From NCBI GenBank assembly GCA_017625725.1, contig JAGAKH010000023.1, positions 35,292-99,291 on the forward strand: a stretch of 64,000 nt of DNA, given 5' to 3'. Below are positions 51,428-60,656 of the stretch, in pieces. A program made the translations under genes and the position numbers. The stretch's first letter is position 1. The number at the start of each line of letters is the position of its first letter. The stretch comes from Bacteroidales bacterium (GTDB lineage Bacteria; Bacteroidota; Bacteroidia; Bacteroidales; UBA932). The notes under the pieces are model-generated. The model did not search any database. It saw nothing but the letters and a program-made list of their open reading frames with translations, and had not been told where the DNA came from.

Positions 51428-53446
51428 ATGCTGAAGAAATTACTTTTTTTGACGATTGTTTCTGTCGGGGGACTTCTTCTCCCGACAGATTCATATGCAC
51501 AGGATGGCTGGACCATCACTGCAGAGGGTGAATGCAGGGACTATACAGGTGCTTCGGCTGCAAACGGAACCATGGGTGTCCTGCACTGGAAAGAACCGTT
51601 CTCAGTAAGGCAGCTTGTGTTGAACAATGTATTCGAACTGAATGACAATACCTTGGTCAACTGTGCCGTGCTTGGTCTTAATCCTTTTGATATCATCATG
51701 TCTGTTGACGGGCGTCAGCTGACCTCATATTCGGATTGGCGTCAGACCATCGACATGCGTAATGCAGAGCACAGGACATCATTCAGGGTGGGTAACAAGC
51801 TGAATGTGGACTATGCTCTTATCGCATTGAGGAACCTTCCGCATACGGCCCTGTTCAAGATCACTCTGGAGGCGGAGAAGCCTGTCAGTGTCAGGTTCGA
51901 CAAGGGTATAAGTGTTCCGGATGGAGATTATCGCGAACCGCGTTATTCTCAAAGGGAATATGATGCTGACGGCAGACATATAAGGATGCAGCAGCTGTCC
52001 GCTCAGACAATCCATGGCCGTTATGATGTTTCTGCCGGTTCCACCTTCCTTTTCGATGAAAGCAAGGGTAAATACAGAGTCTCCGGTGAAAGAACTTTTC
52101 TTGACATCAGTCTCAAGGCAGGAGAGAAGACTACACTCTATATCGTCGGTTCAGTCTGCACGACGGCCGAGTATTCCGACCCTTACAGCGAAGTCCGCAG
52201 GGAAATCGTTTATGTAGACAGGAGCGGTGCTGAGACGATCATCGAAGGCCATAGAAGAAAATGGGATGAACTTTGGGAATCCGACATAAGGATTGTCGGC
52301 GACATGGAAGCCCAGCTGGCAGTCAGACTCGGCCTCTACAGCCTTTATTCGTCATGCCGTGAAGGCACAGGCCTGAGTGTCCCTCCAATGGGTCTTTCGT
52401 CTCAGGGATATAACGGACATATCTTCTGGGATACGGAATTATGGATGTATCCTCCTATGCTCCTTCTTAATCAAGGTATTGCACGATCTATGGTAGACTA
52501 TAGGACAGACAGGATGGAAGCGGCAAGGAAAAAGGCCGGTGATTACGGTTATAAGGGCCTGATGTTTCCGTGGGAATCTGATTCATTTGGTCAGGAATCG
52601 ACTCCTGACTGGGCCTTGACCGGACCTATGGAACACCATATAACAGCTGATATCGCTGTCGCTGCGTGGAACTATTACTGTGTGACAAAGGACATAGACT
52701 GGCTTCGTGAGACAGGCTGGGAACTTTTCAAGGGAGTAGCGGAGTTCTGGGTCAGCAGGGTAAGGGAGAATGCAGACGGAACATATTCTATTGTCGGAGT
52801 GGTCGGTGCGGATGAGTATGCTCAGAATGTGACCGACAATGCATTTACCAATGGTGCAGCCAAGGTCGCCTTGAGAAATGCCGTCAAGGCTGCCAGGCTG
52901 TGTGGCCGTAATGCTCCTCAGGAGTGGAGCCGTATCGCGGATGGGCTCCGTATTCTGAAAGGTCCGGATGGAGTAACCTGGGAATTCGAAGGCTATAACG
53001 GTCAGACCATCAAGCAGGCCGACGTGAATCTGCTTGCCTATCCTTTGGGAATCATCAAGGACAAGGAGCAGATGCGTAAGGACCTTGAATACTATGAAAG
53101 CAAGGTTGACCGTGTGAACGGACCTGCAATGACTTTCAGTTCGTTTGCCACTCAGTATGCACGTCTTGGAGAAAGAGAGAAGGCTACACAGATGTTCAGG
53201 AGGGCATATCAGCCGAACAGCCGTCCTCCTTTCGGGGTCTTTGCGGAAACCCCGACATCCAACAATCCGTATTTCACTACAGGAGCCGGCGGAATGCTTC
53301 AGGCTGTCCTTTATGGTTTTGCCGGACTGGAAATCACTGATGATGGCATAAAGCAGCTGGAACCTTGCCTTCCGATAGGTTGGGAAAGCCTTGTTGTGAC
53401 AGGTGTAGGTCCTGAAAAGAAGACATATACCATCACTGCAGATTAA
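51428..53446 (+). CDS. GH65-family glycosidase/phosphorylase, exported
   Basis: A 672-residue protein with a Sec signal (LLPTDSYAQ). An N-terminal beta-sandwich (to about 270) and (alpha/alpha)6 barrel with GH65 marks: GYNGHIFWDTELWMYPPML, ARKKAGDYGYKGLMFPWESD and the general acid in VVGADEYAQNVTDNAFTN (Glu463). GH65 enzymes hydrolyse or phosphorolyse alpha-glucosides such as trehalose, kojibiose or nigerose; the human member removes Glc alpha-1,2-linked to Gal on collagen. Export to the periplasm favours a hydrolase, since phosphate-dependent cleavage is usually cytosolic. Target linkage is not readable here. Confidence 0.86.
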   Translation: MLKKLLFLTIVSVGGLLLPTDSYAQDGWTITAEGECRDYTGASAANGTMGVLHWKEPFSVRQLVLNNVFELNDNTLVNCAVLGLNPFDIIMSVDGRQLTSYSDWRQTIDMRNAEHRTSFRVGNKLNVDYALIALRNLPHTALFKITLEAEKPVSVRFDKGISVPDGDYREPRYSQREYDADGRHIRMQQLSAQTIHGRYDVSAGSTFLFDESKGKYRVSGERTFLDISLKAGEKTTLYIVGSVCTTAEYSDPYSEVRREIVYVDRSGAETIIEGHRRKWDELWESDIRIVGDMEAQLAVRLGLYSLYSSCREGTGLSVPPMGLSSQGYNGHIFWDTELWMYPPMLLLNQGIARSMVDYRTDRMEAARKKAGDYGYKGLMFPWESDSFGQESTPDWALTGPMEHHITADIAVAAWNYYCVTKDIDWLRETGWELFKGVAEFWVSRVRENADGTYSIVGVVGADEYAQNVTDNAFTNGAAKVALRNAVKAARLCGRNAPQEWSRIADGLRILKGPDGVTWEFEGYNGQTIKQADVNLLAYPLGIIKDKEQMRKDLEYYESKVDRVNGPAMTFSSFATQYARLGEREKATQMFRRAYQPNSRPPFGVFAETPTSNNPYFTTGAGGMLQAVLYGFAGLEITDDGIKQLEPCLPIGWESLVVTGVGPEKKTYTITAD

Positions 53447-53506
53447 ATTCATATCTGTACTGTTAACGGTTTTTATAGTTTTTTTCCGGATTAAGGATAA
53501 AAATTG

Positions 53507-53561
53507 TATTTTTGTTTTCCTGCTTGATTATTTCCTTTTCAGGAACTGTCAGGCAGGAAAA
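53507..53561 (+). promoter_or_regulatory. Promoter and leader hairpin of the 3-keto trio
   Basis: TATTTTTG (53507-53514) fits the -7 box. The leader then forms a hairpin with perfect arms TTTTCCTGC (53515-53523) and GCAGGAAAA (53553-53561) before the ATG at 53592. Independent expression of the three following genes is implied. Confidence 0.5.
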
Positions 53562-53591
53562 ACTGTATACGGGGATTAAATATCTGGACAT

Positions 53592-54884
53592 ATGGAAAGA
53601 AGAAGTTTTCTTAAGAAAGCAGGATTAGGAGCTTTAGCATTCACCATTCTTCCGAGACACGTCTTCGGAAAGATGGGAGGTGACAATAATTTTGTCGCTC
53701 CGAGCGATCAGTTGACAAAAGGTATAATCGGTCTAGGCGGTATCGGACGCTCTTCAAATCATTTTACCTCTGATGAAAGATGCCGTCTTGTGGCACTCTG
53801 TGATGTGGATTCCGGACACCTTGCAAAGGCAAGGGAACTGGCAAAATCGAAATTCGGCCAGTCAATGACGGAATACCATGATTTCAGAGACCTTATTCAT
53901 GACCCTAATGTGGATGTAGTACACATTGCTACTCCTCCTCACTGGCATGGAATAATGGCTGTTGAGGCAGCGAATGCAGGTAAGGATATCTTCTGTGAGA
54001 AACCTATGACCAGAACTATCGGAGAAGGCAAGAGGGTCCGTGAGGCTGTAAAGCGTAACGGCCGGATCTTCCGTCTTAACACCTGGTTCCGTTTTGCCGA
54101 CACTTTCTATGGCCTTGGCACTACAGTGGAACCATTGAAGAAGCTTGTCGACAGCGGCCTCCTCGGATGGCCATTGACAGTCCGTATTTCGGGTGCGACA
54201 GGATTTGCCTGGAAATTCTTCTGGACTGGAAAGGAGAATCTTGTCCCGGAACCGGTCCCTGCAGAACTGGATTACGATTTCTGGTTGGGTCCGGCACCAA
54301 ATAAGCCATATAATTCTCACAGGGTTCATCAGACATTCCGTGGATATTGGGATTATGACGGTGGAGGACTCGGTGACATGGGACAGCACTATATTGACCC
54401 TGTACAGTATATCCTTGGTAAAGACAATACTTTCCCTGTAAAAGTTGAGGTTGATGCACCTCAGCAGCATCCTGATGCGATCGGAATCTGGAGAAGCATT
54501 ACCTATACCTATGAGGACGGCTGCAAGATCATCCTTGAGGGTGAGGGCTTTGAGAGTGCCGGAAAGGTACCTTATATCGAAGGACCTCTGGGCAAGGTGT
54601 ACAAGGGCTTCGAGTGTACAATTCCAAATGTTCAGGAAATAATTGCAGAACTTCCTGATCCGGAGCCTCAGAATACAGATTTTATAAATTGTGTTCACAA
54701 CCGCCGGAAATTCGCTCTTAATGAAGATAACGGTTACCATAGCAGTACGATCGTCAATATGGGTATCTGTGCCCACAGACTGGGCAGAACCCTTCATTTC
54801 GATCCCAAGACCCAGCTCTTCATCGGGGATGATGCTGCGAATCAGCTCATAGACCAGCCAATGCGTGGCGACTGGAAAATCTGA
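53592..54884 (+). CDS. Tat-exported Gfo/Idh/MocA-family oxidoreductase
   Basis: A 430-residue NAD(P)-fold enzyme with a twin-arginine signal (MERRSFLKKAGLGALAF). Nucleotide site IGLGGIGRSS (about 46-55), family motif DIFCEKPMTRTIGEG with the conserved EKP, and DYDGGGLGDMGQHYIDPVQYI in the C-terminal domain. Tat export as a folded, cofactor-loaded protein is typical of periplasmic members that oxidise or reduce glycoside hydroxyls. First gene of the trio, followed after 3 bases by the DUF1080 gene. By analogy to the B. thetaiotaomicron pathway it would interconvert glycosides and 3-keto-glycosides. Confidence 0.85.
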   Translation: MERRSFLKKAGLGALAFTILPRHVFGKMGGDNNFVAPSDQLTKGIIGLGGIGRSSNHFTSDERCRLVALCDVDSGHLAKARELAKSKFGQSMTEYHDFRDLIHDPNVDVVHIATPPHWHGIMAVEAANAGKDIFCEKPMTRTIGEGKRVREAVKRNGRIFRLNTWFRFADTFYGLGTTVEPLKKLVDSGLLGWPLTVRISGATGFAWKFFWTGKENLVPEPVPAELDYDFWLGPAPNKPYNSHRVHQTFRGYWDYDGGGLGDMGQHYIDPVQYILGKDNTFPVKVEVDAPQQHPDAIGIWRSITYTYEDGCKIILEGEGFESAGKVPYIEGPLGKVYKGFECTIPNVQEIIAELPDPEPQNTDFINCVHNRRKFALNEDNGYHSSTIVNMGICAHRLGRTLHFDPKTQLFIGDDAANQLIDQPMRGDWKI

Positions 54885-54887
54885 TAA

Positions 54888-57275
54888 ATGACACCAATCA
54901 TGAAAAGGACACTATCATTAATAATATCAATATTCACAATATGTGGAATCCTTTCAGCTCAGGATTCGAGAGAAAGGACACTTGAGACCATCGTTCAGGA
55001 TGTTCTTGCTGCACTCCCGGCTGAAAATCAGACGGAATTCAATACAAACATGCACGATCTGGCCAAGTCGGCTCCGGCTTCGGTCGTATATCTTGCTTCA
55101 AGGCTTCAGCCTGTCGAGGCGGGAGTCAATAATCTTGTGGAATATGCAATCAGCGGTGTAGTCAGATATGCTACGGCTCCGGAGTCTGCAAGCCTCAAGG
55201 ATGGAGTCAGAAGCGGACTTGAAAAGGCTCTTGAGACATGTAAGGATGATAATCACAGACAGTTCCTGGAGTCCCAGCTCAGACTGATGAAGCCTTATTC
55301 TGCAGCACCTGCCGTATTCAATGCAGTTGAGGGCAAAGGTAGCAATGCCCGTTGTGCAGAGTTATGGACTCTGACAGACGGAAAGGGAGAAAAAAGTGAG
55401 AAAAAGATTCTTGCAGCCTTAAGAAGTGATGACCGTGCAGTAAGGACAACAGCCCTTCTTGCCTATGAGGCTTATGCTGATGATGACTTTTATGCCAAGG
55501 TTGCAAAAACATACAGGAAACTTTCTCCTGAGGCTAAAGCCGATGTGATATATTGGATAGGCAAAAAGGATGTACAGTCTCAGATTCCTCTGGTTCTTTC
55601 TGAGCTGGAGGCTGGTGGTGAGATCGGATCCAATGCCATTGAGGCGGCGGGCAGACTTGGGGGCAGTGAAGCCGCAGACAAGCTCGTGGCTATGGTAGGA
55701 GGCCCTCGTTCTTCAGAGGCTCTCGCAGCACTGAAATACATTGATTCAGATATCACTGCACTTGTACAGGATGGCATGAAGAAAGCTGAAGGGGAGAGAT
55801 TGAACGGACTTATGAAACTGGCTTCGGACAAGCACATGTGCGGAGCTGCCCCTGTGGTTCTTGAGTATGCTGCGTCGAAGGATGCAGACCTTGCATCCAA
55901 GGCTGCTGCAGCACTTGCCGGCGTGGTTTCTGCTTCTGATTTTCCAGCAGTGGCAAGTCTGTATGATTCATCGGAATCAGAGAAGGGAACTTTGAAAAAA
56001 GCCATCAATTCATCTCTTGCGACTCTTCCGGCAGATGAAAGGTATGATCTTGTAATGAATCATATAGCAAAGGCTTCACATCCTGAATCATTCTATATCG
56101 TTCTGGCGGAAACAGGTTCTGACAAGGCAACAGACTATCTTCTTGCAAGGCATGCAGAAGGTTCAGGACCAGCATCCGATGCACTTCTGACCATCCGAAG
56201 CATGAAGGTGGCTCCGGTTCTTCTGGAAGCCTCGTCTGACAACCAGACATGCCTCAAGACATTTGCAGATATTGTATCGGAGCAGGTGAGCGAAGACAAC
56301 CGTAAATGTGAGGAATATTCCAAGGCTTTTGACAGGGCTGTCGATCCGGCTGTGAAGAATCATATTCTTGTGCTGCTCGGCAAGATTCCGTCATCCAGGG
56401 CATTCAGCATGGCAGGATCATATCTGGATTTACCGGAGACTTCATATGCTGCAGCTTGGGCAGTGAAGACAATTGCATCCAAGGGTGTTGACGACATTGA
56501 CTATTATGAGCTTACCAAGGTACTTGGAAAGGCAGTTGATGTGTTGAAATCAACCGGAAATGCTGATGACGGTTATGCTGTCGATGAGATAAAGGGAATC
56601 CTGGAAGCGGCAAAACCATATGAATTGTCCAAGCTTACAGAAGAAGAGGCTGCTCAGGGCTTTGAAATGCTTTTTGACGGAAGCGACCTTTCAAAATGGA
56701 CCGGTGACAAGGTTGGTTACAGAGTGGCAAACGGTTGCATCAATGTGACTGCAAGCTATGGAAATTCCGGAAATCTATATACTGAAAAGGAATATTCCGA
56801 TTTCATCTTCCGTTTTGAGTTCTGCTTTACAAGAGGTGGAGTGAACAACGGCGTCGGCATAAGGACTCCTATGGGAGTTGATGCGGCTTATCATGGCATG
56901 GAGATCCAGGTTCTCGATCATGATGATCCGATCTATGCAGATCTTCGTGATTATCAGGTTCATGGCTCGGTCTATGGAATCATTCCGGCAAAGCGTCTGG
57001 TTCATAAGCCTCTCGGCGAATGGAGCTATGAGGAAATCCGCGTGAAGGGAGACAGGGTGACCGTTATTGTGAACGGCGAAGTTATCGTCGACGGCAACAT
57101 AAGAGAAGCTTGCCAGGGACATAATGTCGCTCCGGACGGCAGCAAGAAGAATCCTTATACTGTTGACGGGAAGAATCATCCGGGTCTTTTCAACAAGAAA
57201 GGCCATATCGGTTTTCTCGGTCACGGTGAAGGCTTGAAATACAGGAATGTGAGGGTGTTGGATCTCAGTAAATGA
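54888..57275 (+). CDS. HEAT-repeat protein with C-terminal DUF1080 (3-keto-disaccharide hydrolase-type) domain
   Basis: A 795-residue exported protein (signal ending GILSAQ; the ATG at 54900 is an alternative start). Residues about 25-590 are alanine-rich helical repeats of HEAT type (for example AAGRLGGSEAADKLVAMVG, VVLEYAASKDADLASKAAAA). From about 591 follows a DUF1080 domain: GFEMLFDGSDLSKWTG, FRFEFCFTRGGVNNGVGIRT, YHGMEIQVLDHDD, HIGFLGHGEGLKYRNVRV. DUF1080 proteins act on 3-keto-glycosides, cleaving by elimination/hydration. It sits between two Gfo/Idh oxidoreductases, the expected partners. The long HEAT part may be a docking scaffold. Confidence 0.85.
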   Translation: MTPIMKRTLSLIISIFTICGILSAQDSRERTLETIVQDVLAALPAENQTEFNTNMHDLAKSAPASVVYLASRLQPVEAGVNNLVEYAISGVVRYATAPESASLKDGVRSGLEKALETCKDDNHRQFLESQLRLMKPYSAAPAVFNAVEGKGSNARCAELWTLTDGKGEKSEKKILAALRSDDRAVRTTALLAYEAYADDDFYAKVAKTYRKLSPEAKADVIYWIGKKDVQSQIPLVLSELEAGGEIGSNAIEAAGRLGGSEAADKLVAMVGGPRSSEALAALKYIDSDITALVQDGMKKAEGERLNGLMKLASDKHMCGAAPVVLEYAASKDADLASKAAAALAGVVSASDFPAVASLYDSSESEKGTLKKAINSSLATLPADERYDLVMNHIAKASHPESFYIVLAETGSDKATDYLLARHAEGSGPASDALLTIRSMKVAPVLLEASSDNQTCLKTFADIVSEQVSEDNRKCEEYSKAFDRAVDPAVKNHILVLLGKIPSSRAFSMAGSYLDLPETSYAAAWAVKTIASKGVDDIDYYELTKVLGKAVDVLKSTGNADDGYAVDEIKGILEAAKPYELSKLTEEEAAQGFEMLFDGSDLSKWTGDKVGYRVANGCINVTASYGNSGNLYTEKEYSDFIFRFEFCFTRGGVNNGVGIRTPMGVDAAYHGMEIQVLDHDDPIYADLRDYQVHGSVYGIIPAKRLVHKPLGEWSYEEIRVKGDRVTVIVNGEVIVDGNIREACQGHNVAPDGSKKNPYTVDGKNHPGLFNKKGHIGFLGHGEGLKYRNVRVLDLSK

Positions 57276-58492
57276 TAATGACGGAAAAGACGATAAGAAT
57301 AGCGGCTATAGGGCTGGGAAACAGAACGTGCAAGTATCTGCGTTTTGTCAAGAAGAACCCGTCTATGGCGACATTGACTGCAATTGCAGACAGTGACAGG
57401 CAGAGGCTTCTTGCTGTTCAGGAAAGGTTTGGCCTTGAAGATAATGCATGCTTCACATCTCCTGATGAATTCTTCTCCACTGTGAAGGATGTCGACATCT
57501 GTATTATAGGCACACCGGACAAATATCACTATGACATGACGGTCAGAGCTCTTGCCAATGGCTGGAATGTACTTCTTGAAAAACCGATGGCTCAGGAAGC
57601 AGATGAGTGCAGGAAGATAGCGGAGCTATCACAGCAGACCGGTCTGATGGTCTCTGTATGCTATGTTCTCAGATATCATCCGTATTTTGTCAAGATGAAG
57701 GAGCTCACTACCAGACCTGATCTGGGCAGGATACTTTCTGTAAGGCATGTTGAAAGAGTGGGAATCGACAGGACCACCCATACCTATGTCCGCGGTCCTT
57801 GGACATATAAGGAGATGCACACCTCGATGTTCTTCTCCAAATGCTGTCATGATGTGGATTTTGTCCTCTGGCTCACCGGAAACGATGTCCGCACGGTCTC
57901 TTCTTTCAAGGAGGGGCGTCCGTTCGATCCGTCCCTTGCTCCGAAAGGTGCTGCAAACAGATGCATATGCTGTTCAAAGGAAGGCAACTGCCGTTATTCG
58001 GCAGTTGACCTGTATCTTCGCAGACGCGACTGGATAAAGGGGTTCATTCCTTATCCGGATGAAGAGGAAAGGGATACCATTCTCAGAATGCTCAGTGAGA
58101 GCCGATTCGGAAGGTGTGTATATAACTGCACGGATACCGATGCTGTCGATCGTCAGACGGTCGTCCTTGAGATGGAGTCACGCATACGTTCGGAAATCGT
58201 CATGGAGTGCATCACGGAGGAAGACAACAGGCTTACTGAAATACAGTGTGAGAATGCTGTCATTTCCGGAGATGAAACCACAATTACCGTCCGGTTCAAG
58301 GACGGACGTGAGGATGAATCCTACGATTTCAGCTGGACAAAGGGACTTGGATATCATGCCAATGCCGATTTCCATATAATTGAGGATCTGATTACGGCAG
58401 TTGCTTCGGGAAGAAAAGAGCTCAGGACTTCTGCCGCTGATGCTGTTGTAAGTCATATCGTATGTCTGAAGGCAGATAATCATCCCGCTTGA
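57272..58492 (+). CDS. Cytosolic Gfo/Idh/MocA-family oxidoreductase
   Basis: A 406-residue enzyme without export signal. Nucleotide site IAAIGLGNRTCKYL (about 10-23), NVLLEKPMAQEADE, and a mid-protein RCICCSKEGNCRYSAVDLYL segment, a Cys-bearing loop seen in one subgroup of the family. Overlaps the DUF1080 gene by four bases (ATGA), so coupled translation is likely. In the 3-keto scheme it could reduce the imported 3-keto-sugar to a hexose; alternatively inositol- or other polyol-type dehydrogenase activity is possible. Confidence 0.82.
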   Translation: MIMTEKTIRIAAIGLGNRTCKYLRFVKKNPSMATLTAIADSDRQRLLAVQERFGLEDNACFTSPDEFFSTVKDVDICIIGTPDKYHYDMTVRALANGWNVLLEKPMAQEADECRKIAELSQQTGLMVSVCYVLRYHPYFVKMKELTTRPDLGRILSVRHVERVGIDRTTHTYVRGPWTYKEMHTSMFFSKCCHDVDFVLWLTGNDVRTVSSFKEGRPFDPSLAPKGAANRCICCSKEGNCRYSAVDLYLRRRDWIKGFIPYPDEEERDTILRMLSESRFGRCVYNCTDTDAVDRQTVVLEMESRIRSEIVMECITEEDNRLTEIQCENAVISGDETTITVRFKDGREDESYDFSWTKGLGYHANADFHIIEDLITAVASGRKELRTSAADAVVSHIVCLKADNHPA

Positions 58493-58704
58493 ACTCAGTC
58501 TTCGAAGTAATCTTACGTACGATAGGGATGATGGCTTTCCTGCAGATAAGGTCAGTCATGAACAGCAAGGCTGACATTTCGAGGAGTAAATCCTTTTTCG
58601 CCAACAGGTAATCATATTCCCGATGTGACAATCAGAGGGTTTATTGTACTTTGGTCTTATTTGATTATATTTGCTACAAATGGTCATGTTAATCATCAGG
58701 TATT
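58493..58704 (+). promoter_or_regulatory. Intergenic region with NYN gene promoter
   Basis: TTG (58644-58646), 19 bases, TATATTTG (58666-58673): a complete Bacteroidota promoter 31 bases before the NYN ATG. The rest of the 212 bases shows no gene or hairpin I can support. Confidence 0.65.
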
Positions 58705-59310
58705 ATGGCACACGAGGAAAATCTATCGATCGGAGTCTTTATTGACGGAGGATACTATGCTAAGATCAATGAAGGATTTGGAGATGCCAGGGAGGTAAAT
58801 CTCAAGGCTCTTCTGAATTTCATCACCAGAAAGATCGCTCAGGACAACAAGATAGAAACCAGACGCCTTTATTTGACGGAATGTCATTACTACAGAGGAC
58901 GTTACAGAGCAGATGATGCAAAGTCCAGAAATCTTCTTTATGCTGAGCGTCGGTTTGAAGATATGCTTATCGAGAATGATGTGATCTTCCACTACAAGCA
59001 TCTGCGTACTAATCCTAAAGGAGGAGTCATTGAGAAAGGTGTAGACACCTGGTTTGCTCTGGATACATATGAAATGACTCTTTACAGAGAGTTCGATTTT
59101 GTCGTCCTTATCAGCGGTGACGCTGACCATGAGATGCTTGCCCGCAAGCTCAAAGCCTTGAAAACCCATGTGATACTCCTCACCTGGGATCCTGCCGACA
59201 CCGCCTCCACCTCCCGTTTTCTTAAGGAGGAAGTATGTACCCATATGGATATGAACGCCTTGATATCTGCAGACCACTCGCTGCTCCAGACGCTGACAAT
59301 TACTGCCTGA
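58705..59310 (+). CDS. NYN-domain (LabA/DUF88-like) predicted ribonuclease
   Basis: A 201-residue protein of the PIN-like NYN fold: SIGVFIDGGYYAKINEGFG with the first catalytic Asp, KGVDTWFALDTYEM (middle acidic residue), DFVVLISGDADHEMLARKLKAL (GDxDF-type motif reading GDADHE) and VILLTWDPAD. NYN proteins are metal-dependent nucleases acting on RNA in many contexts. It has its own promoter and no evident operon partner. Confidence 0.86.
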   Translation: MAHEENLSIGVFIDGGYYAKINEGFGDAREVNLKALLNFITRKIAQDNKIETRRLYLTECHYYRGRYRADDAKSRNLLYAERRFEDMLIENDVIFHYKHLRTNPKGGVIEKGVDTWFALDTYEMTLYREFDFVVLISGDADHEMLARKLKALKTHVILLTWDPADTASTSRFLKEEVCTHMDMNALISADHSLLQTLTITA

Positions 59311-59339
59311 AGAGGGTTAGGTGCAGTTTTCCGGATTGC

Positions 59340-60653
59340 CTATTCTTCCTTGATCCGGATAACCATATTTGAGATGATAGCTGCGAGACCACCTGTTGTG
59401 ATGCCTGAAGAGAATATGTTCTTTATAGTCTCTGGGAATTGAGACAGGATCTCAGGATAAAGCTCAACTCCGAGTCCCATGCTGAAACTTATTGCAATAA
59501 CTAAGGTTGCCTTACGGTCAATCTTCTGAGATGCTATTATCTTGACTCCAGCAGAAGCTACTGTACCGAACATAAGGAGAGTGGCACCTCCAAGCACCGG
59601 ATCTGGCATAAAGGAGAATATGACGCCAACTATAGGAAAGAATCCCAGCAGCACAAGGAACAAGGCTATGAAATATCCGACGTATCGGCTTGCTACTCCT
59701 GTCAGCTGAATCATACCGTTATTCTGAGCGAAGATGGAATTAGGGAAGGAATTGAGCATACCCGCCAGAAGTGAATTCACTCCGTCAGCAAGAATTCCTC
59801 CCTGAGCCCTCTTGAGGAACTTCTCTCCTTCAACGGGCTCTCCGGAGATAAGTGAATTTGCAGTTATGTCTCCGTAAGCTTCAATAGCTGTGATTATATA
59901 TACAAGGGCAAACGCCAGAATTGCTGAAAAGTTGAATGACACTTCATATTTGAAAGGCATCGGAACATTGAAGATCGAATACTCTGGCATATCACTGAAA
60001 TCGACCATTCCACAGAAATATGACACAATATAACCGATGGTTATACCTGTTATGATCGATCCCATTCTCAGATACCTGTTGGAACTCCTGTTGAACAGTA
60101 CTATGAGCACTAATACCAGAGCAGCGATTCCAAGGTTCTGAAAGGAACCGAAAGTTCCGTTCTCGAGGGCTGCCGTACCGCCTCCGCAAGAGGTGATTCC
60201 CACTTTGATGAGACTCATGCCGATAAGAGTGACAACAATGCCGGACACCAGAGGTGTTATTATCTTCATGGCATATTTGAGTATCCTGCTGATGAATACC
60301 TCGGCAAGAGCTCCGATCATCGTAGCACCGAAAATTGCCGGCAGACCGCCTATGGTCCCTGCCATTATGATCGGACTGATGAATGAAAAGCTTGTACCCT
60401 GGACACAGAGAAGACCGCAGCCTGCCGGTCCGACTTTCCTGCATTGAATGAACGTCGCGATACCGGATACGAAAAGTGACATCGAGACAAGGTAGCTCGT
60501 GGTCTGTATATCAAGACCAAGTGCTCCGGCAATAATTAAAGGCGGGGTGATGATGGCCACAAAAATGGCAAGAAGATGCTGCAGTGCTGCAAACAGAGTA
60601 TCTTTCAAAGGAGGCCTTTCTTCCAGACCGTATATGAGTCCGTTATTGTTCAT
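59340..60653 (-). CDS. Xanthine/urate-type nucleobase permease (NCS2)
   Basis: A 437-residue inner-membrane nucleobase:cation symporter with about 12-14 helices. Signature segments are LCVQGTSFSFISPIIMAG (TM3), YIITAIEAYGDITANS (TM8, with the conserved Glu and GD) and LNSFPNSIFAQNNGMIQLTGVASRYVG core NSIFAQNNGMIQLTGV (TM10), as in XanQ/PbuX/UacT rather than uracil carriers. It is three bases downstream of the xanthine phosphoribosyltransferase gene, which strongly supports xanthine as substrate. Confidence 0.9.
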   Translation of the reverse strand: MNNNGLIYGLEERPPLKDTLFAALQHLLAIFVAIITPPLIIAGALGLDIQTTSYLVSMSLFVSGIATFIQCRKVGPAGCGLLCVQGTSFSFISPIIMAGTIGGLPAIFGATMIGALAEVFISRILKYAMKIITPLVSGIVVTLIGMSLIKVGITSCGGGTAALENGTFGSFQNLGIAALVLVLIVLFNRSSNRYLRMGSIITGITIGYIVSYFCGMVDFSDMPEYSIFNVPMPFKYEVSFNFSAILAFALVYIITAIEAYGDITANSLISGEPVEGEKFLKRAQGGILADGVNSLLAGMLNSFPNSIFAQNNGMIQLTGVASRYVGYFIALFLVLLGFFPIVGVIFSFMPDPVLGGATLLMFGTVASAGVKIIASQKIDRKATLVIAISFSMGLGVELYPEILSQFPETIKNIFSSGITTGGLAAIISNMVIRIKEE

Positions 60654-60656
60654 GGC

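Noticed and set aside
53592-54884. Assignment of this oxidoreductase to GH109
   Set aside because: It lacks the EVPAA and YPTHGLGP motifs present in the 22595-24016 product and has the ordinary EKP motif of Gfo/Idh oxidoreductases.
57272-58492. Cys-rich segment CICCSKEGNC as a novel metal site
   Set aside because: Similar Cys-bearing loops occur in one subgroup of Gfo/Idh/MocA enzymes, so it is a subgroup feature rather than new.
58422-58631. 69-codon minus-strand frame overlapping the end of the Gfo/Idh gene
   Set aside because: It has a hydrophobic stretch and part lies in intergenic DNA, but there is no promoter or recognisable family, and it overlaps a well-supported gene.
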